From JAHBWV01 sp964588385 (GTDB lineage: Bacteria; Planctomycetota; Phycisphaerae; Phycisphaerales; UBA1924): 64,000 nt of DNA. The DNA lies in the NCBI GenBank assembly GCA_964588385.1, contig CAZPPG010000006.1:32688-96687 (forward strand), in the 5' to 3' direction. Each line of letters opens with the position of its first letter. The stretch's first letter is position 1. Shown here in pieces: positions 44,237 to 52,135 of this stretch. A program made the position numbers and the translations under genes. Under the pieces are notes generated by a model. That model did no database searches and had not been told where the DNA came from. It was given only the letters and a program-made list of their open reading frames with translations.

Positions 44237-44419
44237 TTGTTTGGATAATTGACGGATCGTTCCCGGCCAAAAAGTCTGAAAATGTGGCCGGTGCAGGCCA
44301 TTGGGGGGCACGTCCGAGAGAAATCCGCGTCGCGAAGCAAAAAAACTGGAAACTCGTTGGCAAACCCCTCGATTTTGCTTTCGCATGACACCATACTGTC
44401 AGCAGAGAGACCGACCGGC

Positions 44420-44491
44420 CGCAGGCGCTTCCGGGCATGTGTATCCCGGCCTGCGATTGGTTCATAGGCGTCGGGCCGAGAGACCCCGACG
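44420..44491 (+). promoter_or_regulatory. two-hairpin leader of the PEP-CTERM gene
   Basis: CGCAGG/CCTGCG (44420-44425, 44450-44455) enclose CCGGG/CCCGG with a five-base bulge. CGTCGGG/CCCGACG (44469-44475, 44485-44491) forms a second stem ending just before the GGGAGAG ribosome-binding site. The arrangement could stabilise the mRNA or control ribosome access. Confidence 0.4.
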
Positions 44492-44505
44492 ACGGGAGAG
44501 AAGAC

Positions 44506-45180
44506 ATGGGTAAGGTTGTTGCAGTCATTGCCGTCGCTGGCGTTGCGTTCGCTGGCGCGGCTTCCGCCGACGTGATTTCCACGTTCGGTTTCACGGACCT
44601 GAACGGCTCGTACGCCCCGATCAACGCGACGATGGGCACGTTCACTGCCGTCGCCGACAGCGTCGGTGCGATCCAGACCGGTGGCGACGTGACCCGCAAC
44701 GTCGGCCCGGGCGGCACCGCTCAGTTCGACACCGGCTTCATGAGCATGGCGACCTCCGCCGACGTCCAGATCACGCTCGACGTGCTGAAGACCAGCTCCA
44801 CCGAGGGCACCGGCACCGGCACGCTCGTCATCACCGACATTGATGGCGACACCATCACCGCCACGATCGACGGCCTCTGGCAGTCGCCGGGCTTCGGCGT
44901 CGTCTTCTTCAGCGGCCTCATGGAAGAGGTTTACTTCAACGACAATGGCGCCGCCGACGGCACCTTCAACGGCGTCTCGGGCTCGTTCGACATGGACATG
45001 CCCGGCAACCCGCCATACCTCGGCGCGTTCAGCCAGCTTTATATCCGCTTCGGCGGGGGCTTCTTCGGTTCGGCATTCACCGGCCAGACGGTGTCGGCTG
45101 ACGGCCAGATCGTTCCCGCCCCCGGCGCCCTCGCGCTCGTGGGCCTGTCCGGCCTCGTCGCCCGTCGTCGTCGCAACTGA
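44506..45180 (+). CDS. secreted PEP-CTERM-like protein
   Basis: A 224-residue exported protein: signal peptide VVAVIAVAGVAFAGAASA, a beta-rich Gly/Thr/Asp body of unknown function, and a C-terminal sorting tail. The tail has VPAPGA, a hydrophobic helix LALVGLSGLVA and RRRRN at the end, the layout recognised by exosortase systems (Pro-Glu replaced here by Pro-Gly, as often in Phycisphaerae). The ATG at 44506 has GGGAGAG upstream; the frame continues further upstream but only through the structured leader. It stands alone with strong terminators before and after, and codon use suggests good expression. No exosortase gene is in the window. Confidence 0.82.
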   Translation: MGKVVAVIAVAGVAFAGAASADVISTFGFTDLNGSYAPINATMGTFTAVADSVGAIQTGGDVTRNVGPGGTAQFDTGFMSMATSADVQITLDVLKTSSTEGTGTGTLVITDIDGDTITATIDGLWQSPGFGVVFFSGLMEEVYFNDNGAADGTFNGVSGSFDMDMPGNPPYLGAFSQLYIRFGGGFFGSAFTGQTVSADGQIVPAPGALALVGLSGLVARRRRN

Positions 45181-45209
45181 TCACCCGACTCGCTCAATGC
45201 AACGCTTTG

Positions 45210-45237
45210 AAGGCCGCGTGGAACTCCACGCGGCCTT
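45210..45237. terminator. bidirectional terminator between PEP-CTERM and flavin reductase genes
   Basis: AAGGCCGCGTGG (45210-45221) pairs perfectly with CCACGCGGCCTT (45226-45237) around AACT; TTTCTC follows on the plus strand. It lies 30 bases after the PEP-CTERM stop and 23 bases before the stop of the convergent gene. Confidence 0.8.
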
Positions 45238-45259
45238 TCTCATTGGTCGGTGGTCGCCC

Positions 45260-45925
45260 TCAACCCTCCGAACGCGGGAGAGGAGGCAGATCGAGTGCCG
45301 CACGTCCCATGGGTGCCTGGAAGCGTTCCCGCGTCGTGCAGTAGGTCGTGCCCCCCATTCGGCCGCAGAGGTCGAGCACCTCGGGATCGATGTGGTGCCG
45401 ATCGTTGATCGCCTCGTCACGGACGTGCACATGTACCACGCGGCCGATCACCACATTCCCGCCGGCGGGGGCGCCCGGATTGGTGCGGATCACCTGCATC
45501 GTTTCACACTCGAACGCGACCGGCGATTCCAGCACACGCGGAGGACGCACGAACAGTGAGGGTGACGGCGTCAGGCCTGCCAGCTCGAACTCGCTCTCGC
45601 CATATGGGAGCGGCTCCGCCGCCGCCGCAACCCGATTGATATACGACGCCGATGCCACGTTCACAACGAACTGCCCGTACCCGCCCTCTTCACGCGGCTT
45701 GCAGTTCCTGAGCGTGTCTTTCTCACGCCCGTGACCGTCATTCGCCGGGCAGAACAACACCGTCAGGGGATTGGAACCGACCCCGGAAAAAAATGAGAAA
45801 GGTGCGAGATTTGGTCGCCCGTCCGGAGAGATCGTCGACACGAACGCGATCGGACGGGGCAGGATGCACCCGATCAGGAGCTTGTAACGCGTCGCGACGT
45901 CGAGCGAGTCTGGGTTGAGTTCCAC
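45260..45925 (-). CDS. flavin reductase-like FMN-binding split-barrel protein
   Basis: A 221-residue cytosolic protein of the flavin reductase/DIM6 family. Typical features are the N-terminal YKLLIGCILPRPIAFVSTIS with the conserved RPIAxVST, NLAPFSFFSGVGSNPLTVLF forming the FMN-binding strands, QFVVNVASASYINRV and FECETMQVI with a GRVVHVHV strand. Start is GTG 45925; the sequence before it holds neither a clear Shine-Dalgarno site nor a good -10. It converges on the PEP-CTERM gene and follows the HDOD gene after 60 bases. The electron acceptor or partner is unknown. Confidence 0.85.
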   Translation of the reverse strand: MELNPDSLDVATRYKLLIGCILPRPIAFVSTISPDGRPNLAPFSFFSGVGSNPLTVLFCPANDGHGREKDTLRNCKPREEGGYGQFVVNVASASYINRVAAAAEPLPYGESEFELAGLTPSPSLFVRPPRVLESPVAFECETMQVIRTNPGAPAGGNVVIGRVVHVHVRDEAINDRHHIDPEVLDLCGRMGGTTYCTTRERFQAPMGRAALDLPPLPRSEG

Positions 45926-45985
45926 GCCCAGATGGTTGCACGTGCTTCCCCACCGGGCCAGCCGCGACTGCGCCCGATGCGCGTG

Positions 45986-47464
45986 TCATGCGGCCTTCGG
46001 CACGAACACCCGCACGCAGTTGCCTCCCGCCGTCTCGCACGCCTGCAGCGCCTTTGCCGTCGCCGCGGTGAACTGCTCCGGGCGTGTGAAAGGCAGCGAG
46101 CCTCCCTGCTCAATGCCGACCACGCCGACGCTCGCCGTGGTCGCGTGACCGCCGTGTTTCGCCCAGCGTGCGCCCGTAAGCTCGAGATCCGCCCGGAACT
46201 CCTCCGCGACGCGCTGCGCGCCCAACCGCCCCGTTCCCAGCACGACGACCCCGAACTGGGTCTCCGCGGTCCTGCACACGATGCCGCCAAGGGGCTGAAA
46301 GTGCTTGTTCATGAGAGCTGAAACGCCCAGGAGTGTCTCCGTCGATTCGTTCGTCGAGACCCCCGCCGGAACGCCCGCGACGCGGATCTGGATGACGCTC
46401 ACGGCCTCGGCTCGCTTCTCGCCCGCATCGAGCGCGGAGCGCAGCGCGGCCTGGAAGGCGCCGACCGTGCCCAATCCCGTCATCGGGTCCTTCTCATAGA
46501 CATCGAACACCGGCGTCGCCGATCCGGATTCTGCGCGGGACACGTCCTGACGAGCGATCTCGACCAGCCGCTCGTTCGCGCGGATCAGCACCTCGTCCAC
46601 GTCCGCCGACTGACCGGTCGAGAGACGCAGCACTGACGACATCTCACGGACGCCCGCCGCGATCCGCCGCAGCAGCTCGTCGACCTGGTCCGGCTTCAGC
46701 TCAAACCACTGCTCGGCCCTCGCGTACATGCGCCTGACGGACTCGGTGGGATCCGCATCCGTCAGCACGTCGTGGGCGATATTCCCGATCGCGACGCACC
46801 GGATGAGCGGCACACACGACGCGGGCGCGGCCGTCGGCCGCTCGTGATACTTCACGGGCAGCACAATCTGCGAAGGGAGTTTCCATCGCTCGGCGAGCAT
46901 CGCGCCGATGTCCGGATGCTGGACCTCGAGCAGTTCGAGCTCCGCGCTGACAAGGTCGCGATGGTGGGGGGCTCGTCGGAGCACCTCGTCGTATCTCGCG
47001 CCGAGCGCGCGGTGAATCGCGATCATGCCCACATCCTGCAGCAGCCCGCCCAGGAATGCCTCGTCGGGATCTTCGAGCTTCTCCAGCCCGCCGAACACCC
47101 TTCCGGCCACGGCGGTATAGAGGCCTCGCCGCCAGTACGCACTGAAATCGAATGAACACGCGTCGTGCCCATCCTCGACGGCCTTGACGAGCGAGAAGCT
47201 GAGCGCCAGCGACTTGACCGGGTTGAGCCCGAGCATGACCAAGGCCTTCTGGATGCTGCCGCACTTCTGGCGAAGCCCGTAGAAGCTTGAGTTGACCGTT
47301 CGCAGGATTTTGGTCGTGAGTCCCTGATCGGTCTCGACGACTCGCCCCAGGTCCGCGAGCTTGACATTCGGATCACTGGTCAACTCGATCACGCGGACAG
47401 CCACCGCCGGAAGCGACGGCAGCGAAGGGCAACTCAAGATCTCTTCCAGCACGTCCTTGCGCAT
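45986..47464 (-). CDS. HDOD-domain protein with degenerate GGDEF-like domain
   Basis: A 492-residue signalling protein. Residues about 13-210 form an HDOD domain: LPSLPAVAVRVIELTSDPN, DQGLTTKILRTVNSSFYGL, IQKALVMLGLNPVKSL and GLLQDVGMIAIHR, where the HD pair is replaced by QD, as usual in HDOD proteins. From about 320 a GGDEF-type fold begins with DPMTGLGTVGAFQAAL (compare DxLTGLxNRRxF), but the catalytic GGDEF is replaced by TAETQFGVVV, so it is unlikely to make cyclic di-GMP. It may bind a nucleotide or act as a scaffold. No membrane segment. The flavin reductase gene follows it; no regulatory partner is adjacent. Confidence 0.82.
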   Translation of the reverse strand: MRKDVLEEILSCPSLPSLPAVAVRVIELTSDPNVKLADLGRVVETDQGLTTKILRTVNSSFYGLRQKCGSIQKALVMLGLNPVKSLALSFSLVKAVEDGHDACSFDFSAYWRRGLYTAVAGRVFGGLEKLEDPDEAFLGGLLQDVGMIAIHRALGARYDEVLRRAPHHRDLVSAELELLEVQHPDIGAMLAERWKLPSQIVLPVKYHERPTAAPASCVPLIRCVAIGNIAHDVLTDADPTESVRRMYARAEQWFELKPDQVDELLRRIAAGVREMSSVLRLSTGQSADVDEVLIRANERLVEIARQDVSRAESGSATPVFDVYEKDPMTGLGTVGAFQAALRSALDAGEKRAEAVSVIQIRVAGVPAGVSTNESTETLLGVSALMNKHFQPLGGIVCRTAETQFGVVVLGTGRLGAQRVAEEFRADLELTGARWAKHGGHATTASVGVVGIEQGGSLPFTRPEQFTAATAKALQACETAGGNCVRVFVPKAA

Positions 47465-47539
47465 GGCGAGTTTTCACTTGTCCAAAGGCCTGGAGCACGA
47501 ACCCAACCCGTATGCGATCGGCTCCCCGACCCACCAGCT

Positions 47540-48301
47540 TCACTGAACCGAGGCCGCCCCCCCTGATTCTTCCGATCGGGCAAGCAGTTCCCCCGACCGC
47601 AGCTCAACACCCAGCGTGTATCTCAAGCACGCGTCAAGAAACCGGCGTGCCCGACCCCACGTTATCGGATCCGGCAGCGCAAGGCGCCCTTCGGAATCCT
47701 CGGCAGCGATCGCGCGAAGCAGGTGGACGGTGACCTCTCGAACCCGCCACAGCTCGCCGCCGACCCTCTCCCGCGGGCCCACCATGCGCCCGCACAGGGG
47801 AGAGAACTCGAAGTACGCCGAGGCCGCCTCTCGTTCCCTCACGGGGTCGCCCTGCAGATCCGGCTGATGCCCTCCCTCGGCGAGCGCGGCCCACTGCAGA
47901 CGGACCACCGCTGGATCGCCTTCGGAAGCCTCGCGCAGTCCCGCTTCGAGCGCGTCGAACAAGCCCGGATGGGGATCCATTTCGGTGACGAGCCGGCTGA
48001 CCACCTCCGTCATGTAACACGCGCAGGCGAATCCGCCCAGTGTGTGCCGCGGGGCTTCAAACCTCTCCTCCAGGTCCCAGCTCGCGAGCGTCGAAAGCCC
48101 CCCGGAGTGCCTCGGAAACACCTTCGCCTCAGCCGCGGCAACGGCCTCGAGCCCGCCGGAGAACGGGGCTCCGTCTCTGCGCGAGCCCTTGGCGAGCACG
48201 CGCAGCAGGCCGATCTGCCGGAACATGATCAGGGCGGTCTGGCTGGTCTCTGACCAGTCCCATGTGCGAAGGCAGATTCCCCGATCGATCACGCCGCCCA
48301 T
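47540..48301 (-). CDS. recO: DNA repair protein RecO
   Basis: Recombination mediator loading RecA with RecR. The 253 residues have the N-terminal OB-fold of RecO: CLRTWDWSETSQTALIMF and LLRVLAKGSRR, followed by the helical domain (GFACACYMTEVVSRLV) and a C-terminal part with FEFSPLCGRMV corresponding to the region of the usual zinc site, though a full four-Cys set is not visible. The ATG has no Shine-Dalgarno site; TACGCT lies six bases upstream. It is divergent from the fabZ-like gene with only 45 bases between the start codons. Confidence 0.85.
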   Translation of the reverse strand: MGGVIDRGICLRTWDWSETSQTALIMFRQIGLLRVLAKGSRRDGAPFSGGLEAVAAAEAKVFPRHSGGLSTLASWDLEERFEAPRHTLGGFACACYMTEVVSRLVTEMDPHPGLFDALEAGLREASEGDPAVVRLQWAALAEGGHQPDLQGDPVREREAASAYFEFSPLCGRMVGPRERVGGELWRVREVTVHLLRAIAAEDSEGRLALPDPITWGRARRFLDACLRYTLGVELRSGELLARSEESGGAASVQ

Positions 48302-48307
48302 GGGCCG

Positions 48308-48313
48308 AGCGTA
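48308..48313 (-). promoter_or_regulatory. TACGCT -10 element, leaderless arrangement (recO)
   Basis: Minus-strand TACGCT six bases before the recO ATG, without a ribosome-binding site. It shares a 45-base intergenic space with the divergent element at 48336. Confidence 0.45.
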
Positions 48314-48335
48314 TCGCCGGCGCCGCCCTCGCCGC

Positions 48336-48341
48336 TACCAT
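48336..48341 (+). promoter_or_regulatory. TACCAT -10 element, leaderless arrangement (fabZ-like)
   Basis: TACCAT five bases before the ATG at 48347, without a ribosome-binding site. Confidence 0.45.
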
Positions 48342-48346
48342 ATTGC

Positions 48347-48805
48347 ATGCACTTCTCGCTGGTCGACCGAGTTCTGGAGTGGGGCCCTGACCGGATCGTC
48401 ACCCTCAAGCAGGTGACGCGTTCTGAGGAATATCTCCTTGATCACTTCACGACCTACCCGGTGCTACCCGGCGTCTTTATGCTGGAGTCCATGGTGCAGG
48501 CCGCGCGACTTCTGGCCGAGCGCGACGGGGACCCCACGGTACCGCCTTTGGTCTTGGGCAAGGTGCGCGCCCTGAAGTACGGCACCTTTGTACGACCGGG
48601 TTACGCGATCCGTGTAGAGATCGATCGAACGGTGACCGCCGCCTCCGGCGAGATTGACTTCAAGGGCGTCGTGCGGCTGCTGGATCCGGCAGCGCTGCCG
48701 GGTGCCGACACGCCGACGGCCTGTACCGGTCGGTTCTCGCTCCGACCGGCGCGTGTCACAAGCCCGATTCTCGTCGGCCGCCCCGAACCAGCCCCGATCG
48801 GCTAA
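48347..48805 (+). CDS. FabZ-like 3-hydroxyacyl-ACP dehydratase (first copy)
   Basis: A 152-residue hotdog-fold protein that would dehydrate 3-hydroxyacyl-ACP. The active-site helix region is DHFTTYPVLPGVFMLESMVQ, matching the FabZ pattern HFPG-PVxPG...E with the catalytic His and Glu kept, and Thr-Thr-Tyr in place of Pro-Gly. LGKVRALKYGTFVRPG is the next conserved strand. It is followed after 103 bases by an acyl carrier protein and a second FabZ-like gene. The group looks like a dedicated fatty-acyl module distinct from the primary synthase. Start ATG appears leaderless. Confidence 0.82.
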   Translation: MHFSLVDRVLEWGPDRIVTLKQVTRSEEYLLDHFTTYPVLPGVFMLESMVQAARLLAERDGDPTVPPLVLGKVRALKYGTFVRPGYAIRVEIDRTVTAASGEIDFKGVVRLLDPAALPGADTPTACTGRFSLRPARVTSPILVGRPEPAPIG

Positions 48806-48908
48806 ACTCTGTCCCTCCACGGGGACGTTCCTTCCCGTCCAAGACTCCGCGAAGCCGGGTGTGTAACCCGTCGTGCGCGGCTCGGGCGGGCAGAACCAGG
48901 GATCTCGC

Positions 48909-49301
48909 ATGACTCGCGACGACATTTTTGCAAAGGTGAAGGACATCCTCGCAGATGCCATGGGCGTCGATGAGGGAGACATCACGCCGACGGCCACGCT
49001 CAGGGGCGACCTGGGCGCCGAGTCCATCGATTTCCTCGACATCGTCTTCCGCCTGGAGCAGGCCTTCGGGATCAAGATCCAGCAGGGGGAACTCTTCCCC
49101 GATTCGCTCGCGCAGAACGCTGAGTTTGTTCAGGACGGCAAGGTCACGCCCAAGGGTGTCGCCGCGATCAAGGAGAAGCTCCCGCACGTGGACCTCTCTA
49201 CGTTTGAGCGGGATCCTCAGGTCACCAAGATCGGCGATATCTTCACCGTTGAAGCGCTGGTGCGCTTCGTTCAGAACAAGCTCGCCACAAAGGCCGGATG
49301 A
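48909..49301 (+). CDS. acyl carrier protein, long form
   Basis: A 130-residue acyl carrier protein, longer than the usual 75-80. The phosphopantetheine site is in LGAESIDFLD (Ser near 40, usually DSLD), followed by VFRLEQAFGIKIQ as in ACP helix III. The extra residues are an insertion after helix II-III (ELFPDSLAQNAEFVQDGK) and a longer end (TKIGDIFTVEALVRFVQNK), typical of specialised ACPs found next to FabZ-like pairs. The ATG at 48909 follows GGGATCTCGC; a weak site. It sits between two FabZ-like genes and ends seven bases before the second one. Confidence 0.85.
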   Translation: MTRDDIFAKVKDILADAMGVDEGDITPTATLRGDLGAESIDFLDIVFRLEQAFGIKIQQGELFPDSLAQNAEFVQDGKVTPKGVAAIKEKLPHVDLSTFERDPQVTKIGDIFTVEALVRFVQNKLATKAG

Positions 49302-49308
49302 ACCAACC

Positions 49309-49824
49309 GTGCGATGGATGTGGATCGATCGTGTTGTTGAGCTCCAGCCGCGTCAGCGTCTGGTCTCCATCAAGCACATCTCGCTCGCCGAAGAGCACAT
49401 GCACGAGCACTTCGCGGCAACGGACACGCGATCTTCGCTTCCTGTGATGCCCGGCTCGCTCATCGTGGAGGGCGTCGCCCAATCGGGTGGCATCCTCATC
49501 GGGCACGCCCTGGCATTCGAGCAGAAGATCGTGCTTGCAAAGGTCACTCGCGTGGACCTCGACCACGACGCAACGGCCGGCGACACCCTCCGCTACACCA
49601 TCACAATGGACCAGTTCGGTCCGCAGGGCGCCTCGACCAAGGGCGTGGTCGAGCTGCTGGAGGCGTGGTCCGGAAAGGTCCGCACCATCGGACACATCGA
49701 TCTCATGTTCTCTGTCCTCGAGAACAACATGGCCGGCATCGAGTTCCCCGAGGGCAACTTCGTGTTCGGTGAGGCGTTCAAGACGCTCATGCGCAACAGC
49801 GGCGTGCTGATCCCCGGCGAATGA
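49309..49824 (+). CDS. FabZ-like 3-hydroxyacyl-ACP dehydratase (second copy)
   Basis: A 171-residue hotdog protein. The active-site segment HEHFAATDTRSSLPVMPG has an insertion of about four residues between the catalytic His and the VMPG turn, followed by SLIVEGVAQSGGILIG with the catalytic Glu. KIVLAKVTRVDLDHDATAGD is the central strand pair. Starts at GTG 49309 or in-frame ATG 49318; neither has a good Shine-Dalgarno site, and seven bases after the ACP stop it is probably coupled. Together with the first FabZ-like gene it may form a hetero-oligomer or act on different chain types. Confidence 0.82.
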   Translation: MRWMWIDRVVELQPRQRLVSIKHISLAEEHMHEHFAATDTRSSLPVMPGSLIVEGVAQSGGILIGHALAFEQKIVLAKVTRVDLDHDATAGDTLRYTITMDQFGPQGASTKGVVELLEAWSGKVRTIGHIDLMFSVLENNMAGIEFPEGNFVFGEAFKTLMRNSGVLIPGE

Positions 49825-49855
49825 GTCGGGCGTGCGGTGCCCAGCGCGTTTCTGG

Positions 49856-49861
49856 TACCAT
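49856..49861 (+). promoter_or_regulatory. TACCAT -10 element (ChaN-like gene)
   Basis: TACCAT nine bases before the ATG at 49871, no ribosome-binding site; predicted leader zero to three bases. Confidence 0.45.
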
Positions 49862-49870
49862 GCTCGGCGT

Positions 49871-50860
49871 ATGAGCACCCCTCGCAATGTCGTGGCGTCT
49901 CTGGCTGCCGGTCTTATGGCAATGCTTGGCGGCTGTGCCTCCAAGCAAGCTCCCGCCGCAGCGTCGCCCGCCTCGGAACCCGTTCTATCGGCCCCCGATC
50001 CCGCTTTGGCGACCGAGGCGCGAACGGTGAGGATCTTCCGCGGCGGAGATGGGTCCCCGGTCGACTGGGAATCACTCGTCTCCGAATCGTCAAACTCGGA
50101 AGCCCTGGTCATCGGCGAGAACCACGGCCATCCGCTCGGTCTCGCGTTCGCCCAGGAACTCTGGGTCGACGTGCTCTCGCGTCGCGGCTCCGCCGTCCTG
50201 AGCATGGAGTTCTTCACCCGCGACGAGCAGTCCCGGCTCGATGACTACCTCACCGGTCTGTCGGACGAGACCTCGTTCCTGAAGGCCACGCGGCGTCTAT
50301 CCGACTCCTCGTACCCGCCCGGACATCGGTCGATGATCAACGCCGCGAAGGACAGTTCCCGCCCGGTCATCGCAGCCAACGCGCCGCGTGTGTACGTGCG
50401 GGCCGCCAGCCGCGAGTCGTACGAGCGACTGGCCTCGCTCAGGACGGAGCAGCGGCGCTTGTTCCGCATTCCCGATGCGCTTCCGACCGGGAAGTACCGG
50501 GCCGATTACGACGCCCTGATGTCCAATCCCGCCATGGCCTCTCACGGGGGGCCGCCGAAGCAGGAGACGCCGGAAGAACTTCGCAGCCGCTTGGATTCAA
50601 GCTTTCGCGCCCAATCGCTCTGGGACTGGACCATGGCCGATTCCATCGCCATAGCGATCAAGAAGCTTGGAACGCCCGTCGTGCACGTGGTCGGCCGCTT
50701 CCACAGCGATTTCCGGGGCGGTCTGATCGAGGCACTGCTCAAGCTGCGACCCGGCGCCCGTGTCGTCACGGTCAGCGTCGTTGATGCGTGGTCCGAATCT
50801 CTCCGAGAAGACGATCGCGACCGGGCCGACTTCGTGGTCTACGTGGGCGAGTTCGAGTGA
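49871..50860 (+). CDS. ChaN-like haem-binding/Tiki-superfamily lipoprotein
   Basis: A 329-residue lipoprotein: signal VVASLAAGLMAMLGGC with lipobox LGGC. The mature part resembles ChaN (DUF399), an iron/haem-related lipoprotein of the TIKI/erythromycin-esterase superfamily: ALVIGENHGHPLGLAFAQEL, AVLSMEFFTRDEQSRLDDYL, and VVHVVGRFHSDFRGG near the end, which supply conserved His/Glu residues. Start ATG 49871 gives the lipoprotein signal; an extension of 13 residues is possible but lacks character. The next gene follows after 24 bases. Function is inferred from family only. Confidence 0.82.
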   Translation: MSTPRNVVASLAAGLMAMLGGCASKQAPAAASPASEPVLSAPDPALATEARTVRIFRGGDGSPVDWESLVSESSNSEALVIGENHGHPLGLAFAQELWVDVLSRRGSAVLSMEFFTRDEQSRLDDYLTGLSDETSFLKATRRLSDSSYPPGHRSMINAAKDSSRPVIAANAPRVYVRAASRESYERLASLRTEQRRLFRIPDALPTGKYRADYDALMSNPAMASHGGPPKQETPEELRSRLDSSFRAQSLWDWTMADSIAIAIKKLGTPVVHVVGRFHSDFRGGLIEALLKLRPGARVVTVSVVDAWSESLREDDRDRADFVVYVGEFE

Positions 50861-50884
50861 ATCGCTGATGCGATGGAGAGAGCG

Positions 50885-51292
50885 ATGTCCAGGCAGAACG
50901 TCGATCTGATCCGCGGGATCTACGACGCGTTCGCCAAGGGCGATGTCGCGGGCGTGCTCGGATGCATGAGCCCGACAATCGTCTGGAATGAGGCGGAGAA
51001 CTTCCCGTACGCCGACGGCAACCCGTACATCGGGCCCGAGGCCGTGCTGAACGGCGTCTTTGCCCGTTGCGTTGGCGAGTGGGACGGCTTTGCGGTTGTC
51101 ATTGAGGAGATCCTCGATGCCGGCGACACGATCGTGGCGTGCGGTCGCTACGGCGGCACGTACAAGGCCACCGGGCGCGAGCAGAACACCCAGATGCTCC
51201 ACATCTGGCGAGTAGCCGATGGCAAGGTGATACGCTTCCAGCAGCACGCCGACACCCTGCATGTGGCAAGGGTCACGGGCGAGCATTTATGA
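50885..51292 (+). CDS. SnoaL-like / NTF2-fold protein
   Basis: A 135-residue cone-fold protein of the SnoaL/ketosteroid-isomerase-like superfamily. It begins NVDLIRGIYDAFAKGDVAGVL, the typical first helix, followed by WNEAENFPYADGNPYIGPEAV, and later GDTIVACGRYGGTYKATGR and HIWRVADGKVIRFQQHADT. Such proteins may be enzymes or ligand-binders, and no function can be assigned. GGAG precedes the ATG with spacing seven. It follows the ChaN-like gene after 24 bases and may be co-transcribed. Confidence 0.85.
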   Translation: MSRQNVDLIRGIYDAFAKGDVAGVLGCMSPTIVWNEAENFPYADGNPYIGPEAVLNGVFARCVGEWDGFAVVIEEILDAGDTIVACGRYGGTYKATGREQNTQMLHIWRVADGKVIRFQQHADTLHVARVTGEHL

Positions 51293-51352
51293 TGCGCTCG
51301 AATCGGCTGCCGAGCACGCCGTGAATGCCAGAAGCAGAGTGAGGACGACAGC

Positions 51353-52051
51353 GTGACTCGAGGAGCGGCAAAGGGACCAGCGGCGCTCGCGAGCGACTCG
51401 CCATCGAGCAAGTCCGGCCCCGCGCGTGCGGGCGCGAAGGTCCGGTTCCGGGCCACGCTCCTCCGCCCGGCAACGACCGGAAAGGCCGTCTCCTGGTCCT
51501 TCTTGGCCCTGCCGAAGGCGGCCAGCGCGAAGCTCCCTTCGCGAGGGCAGGTCACGGTGAAGGGCACGATCAATGGCTTTGCTTTCCAAGCCACCCTCGA
51601 ACCCGACGGCGAGGGAGGCCACTGGCTCACGGTGGACCGTAAACTTCGCGAAGCGGCCGGACTGGAGCGCGAGGGCGAAAGCGTCACAATGGAGTTCGTG
51701 CCGGTAGCCCCCGCCGATGAGCCGGAGCCGCGCGTGCCGCCGGATCTGCGGCAAGCGCTCGCGACCGCGCCCGCCCGTGCGAAGGGAGTCTGGCAAGACA
51801 TCACACCCGTCGCGCGCCGCGATTGGATTCAGTGGATCGTCTCCGCCAAGCAAGCGGAAACCCGCGCCCGCCGGATCAGCAATGCCTGCGACATGCTCGC
51901 CAAAGGAAAGCGGCGACCATGTTGCTTCGATCGGTCCGGGATGTATGGCAAGAGCATGAGCTGTCCCGTCGCAGCTCCCCCGAAGCAGGATGCGACGGCA
52001 CGCGATGGGGATCGCCCGAACTCGCGAGCCAAGAAATCGTCAAGCGAATAG
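51353..52051 (+). CDS. DUF1905/YdeI-like protein
   Basis: A 232-residue protein. After a low-complexity Ala/Ser/Lys N-terminus, residues about 28-115 resemble DUF1905 (VRFRATLLRPATTGKAVSWSF; INGFAFQATLEPDGEGGHWL; EREGESVTMEFVP). Residues 125-185 resemble the YdeI/OmpD-associated domain (PPDLRQALATAPARAKGVWQ, ITPVARRDWIQWIVSAK, RRISNACDMLAKGKRRPCC). These proteins have been linked to bacteriocin tolerance in enterobacteria, but the mechanism is unclear. Start is GTG with GAGGAC upstream. The C-terminus is basic and probably disordered. Confidence 0.78.
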   Translation: MTRGAAKGPAALASDSPSSKSGPARAGAKVRFRATLLRPATTGKAVSWSFLALPKAASAKLPSRGQVTVKGTINGFAFQATLEPDGEGGHWLTVDRKLREAAGLEREGESVTMEFVPVAPADEPEPRVPPDLRQALATAPARAKGVWQDITPVARRDWIQWIVSAKQAETRARRISNACDMLAKGKRRPCCFDRSGMYGKSMSCPVAAPPKQDATARDGDRPNSRAKKSSSE

Positions 52052-52135
52052 CGAATAGTTGCGCAATCGCGCGAGGTGATCCAACGCCTCTGAGCCCAGT
52101 TCGGACCGGACGACGCAGTGGGCCTGCCTGCTTTG

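Larger units (their letters stand above)
43864..44505. other. 642-base intergenic region downstream of nrdJ
   Basis: Contains a strong terminator at 44202-44236, about 340 bases past the nrdJ stop, and two hairpins in the leader of the PEP-CTERM gene (44420-44455, 44469-44491). The 43864-44200 part has no credible gene; it could be a long 3' untranslated region or hold an unrecognised small RNA ending at the terminator. A 298-residue antisense frame here is low-complexity shadow coding. Confidence 0.4.

Noticed and set aside
43821..44717. 298-codon minus-strand frame across the nrdJ-PEP-CTERM gap
   Set aside because: Crosses a strong terminator and two hairpins, overlaps both neighbouring genes, and has no protein-like pattern.
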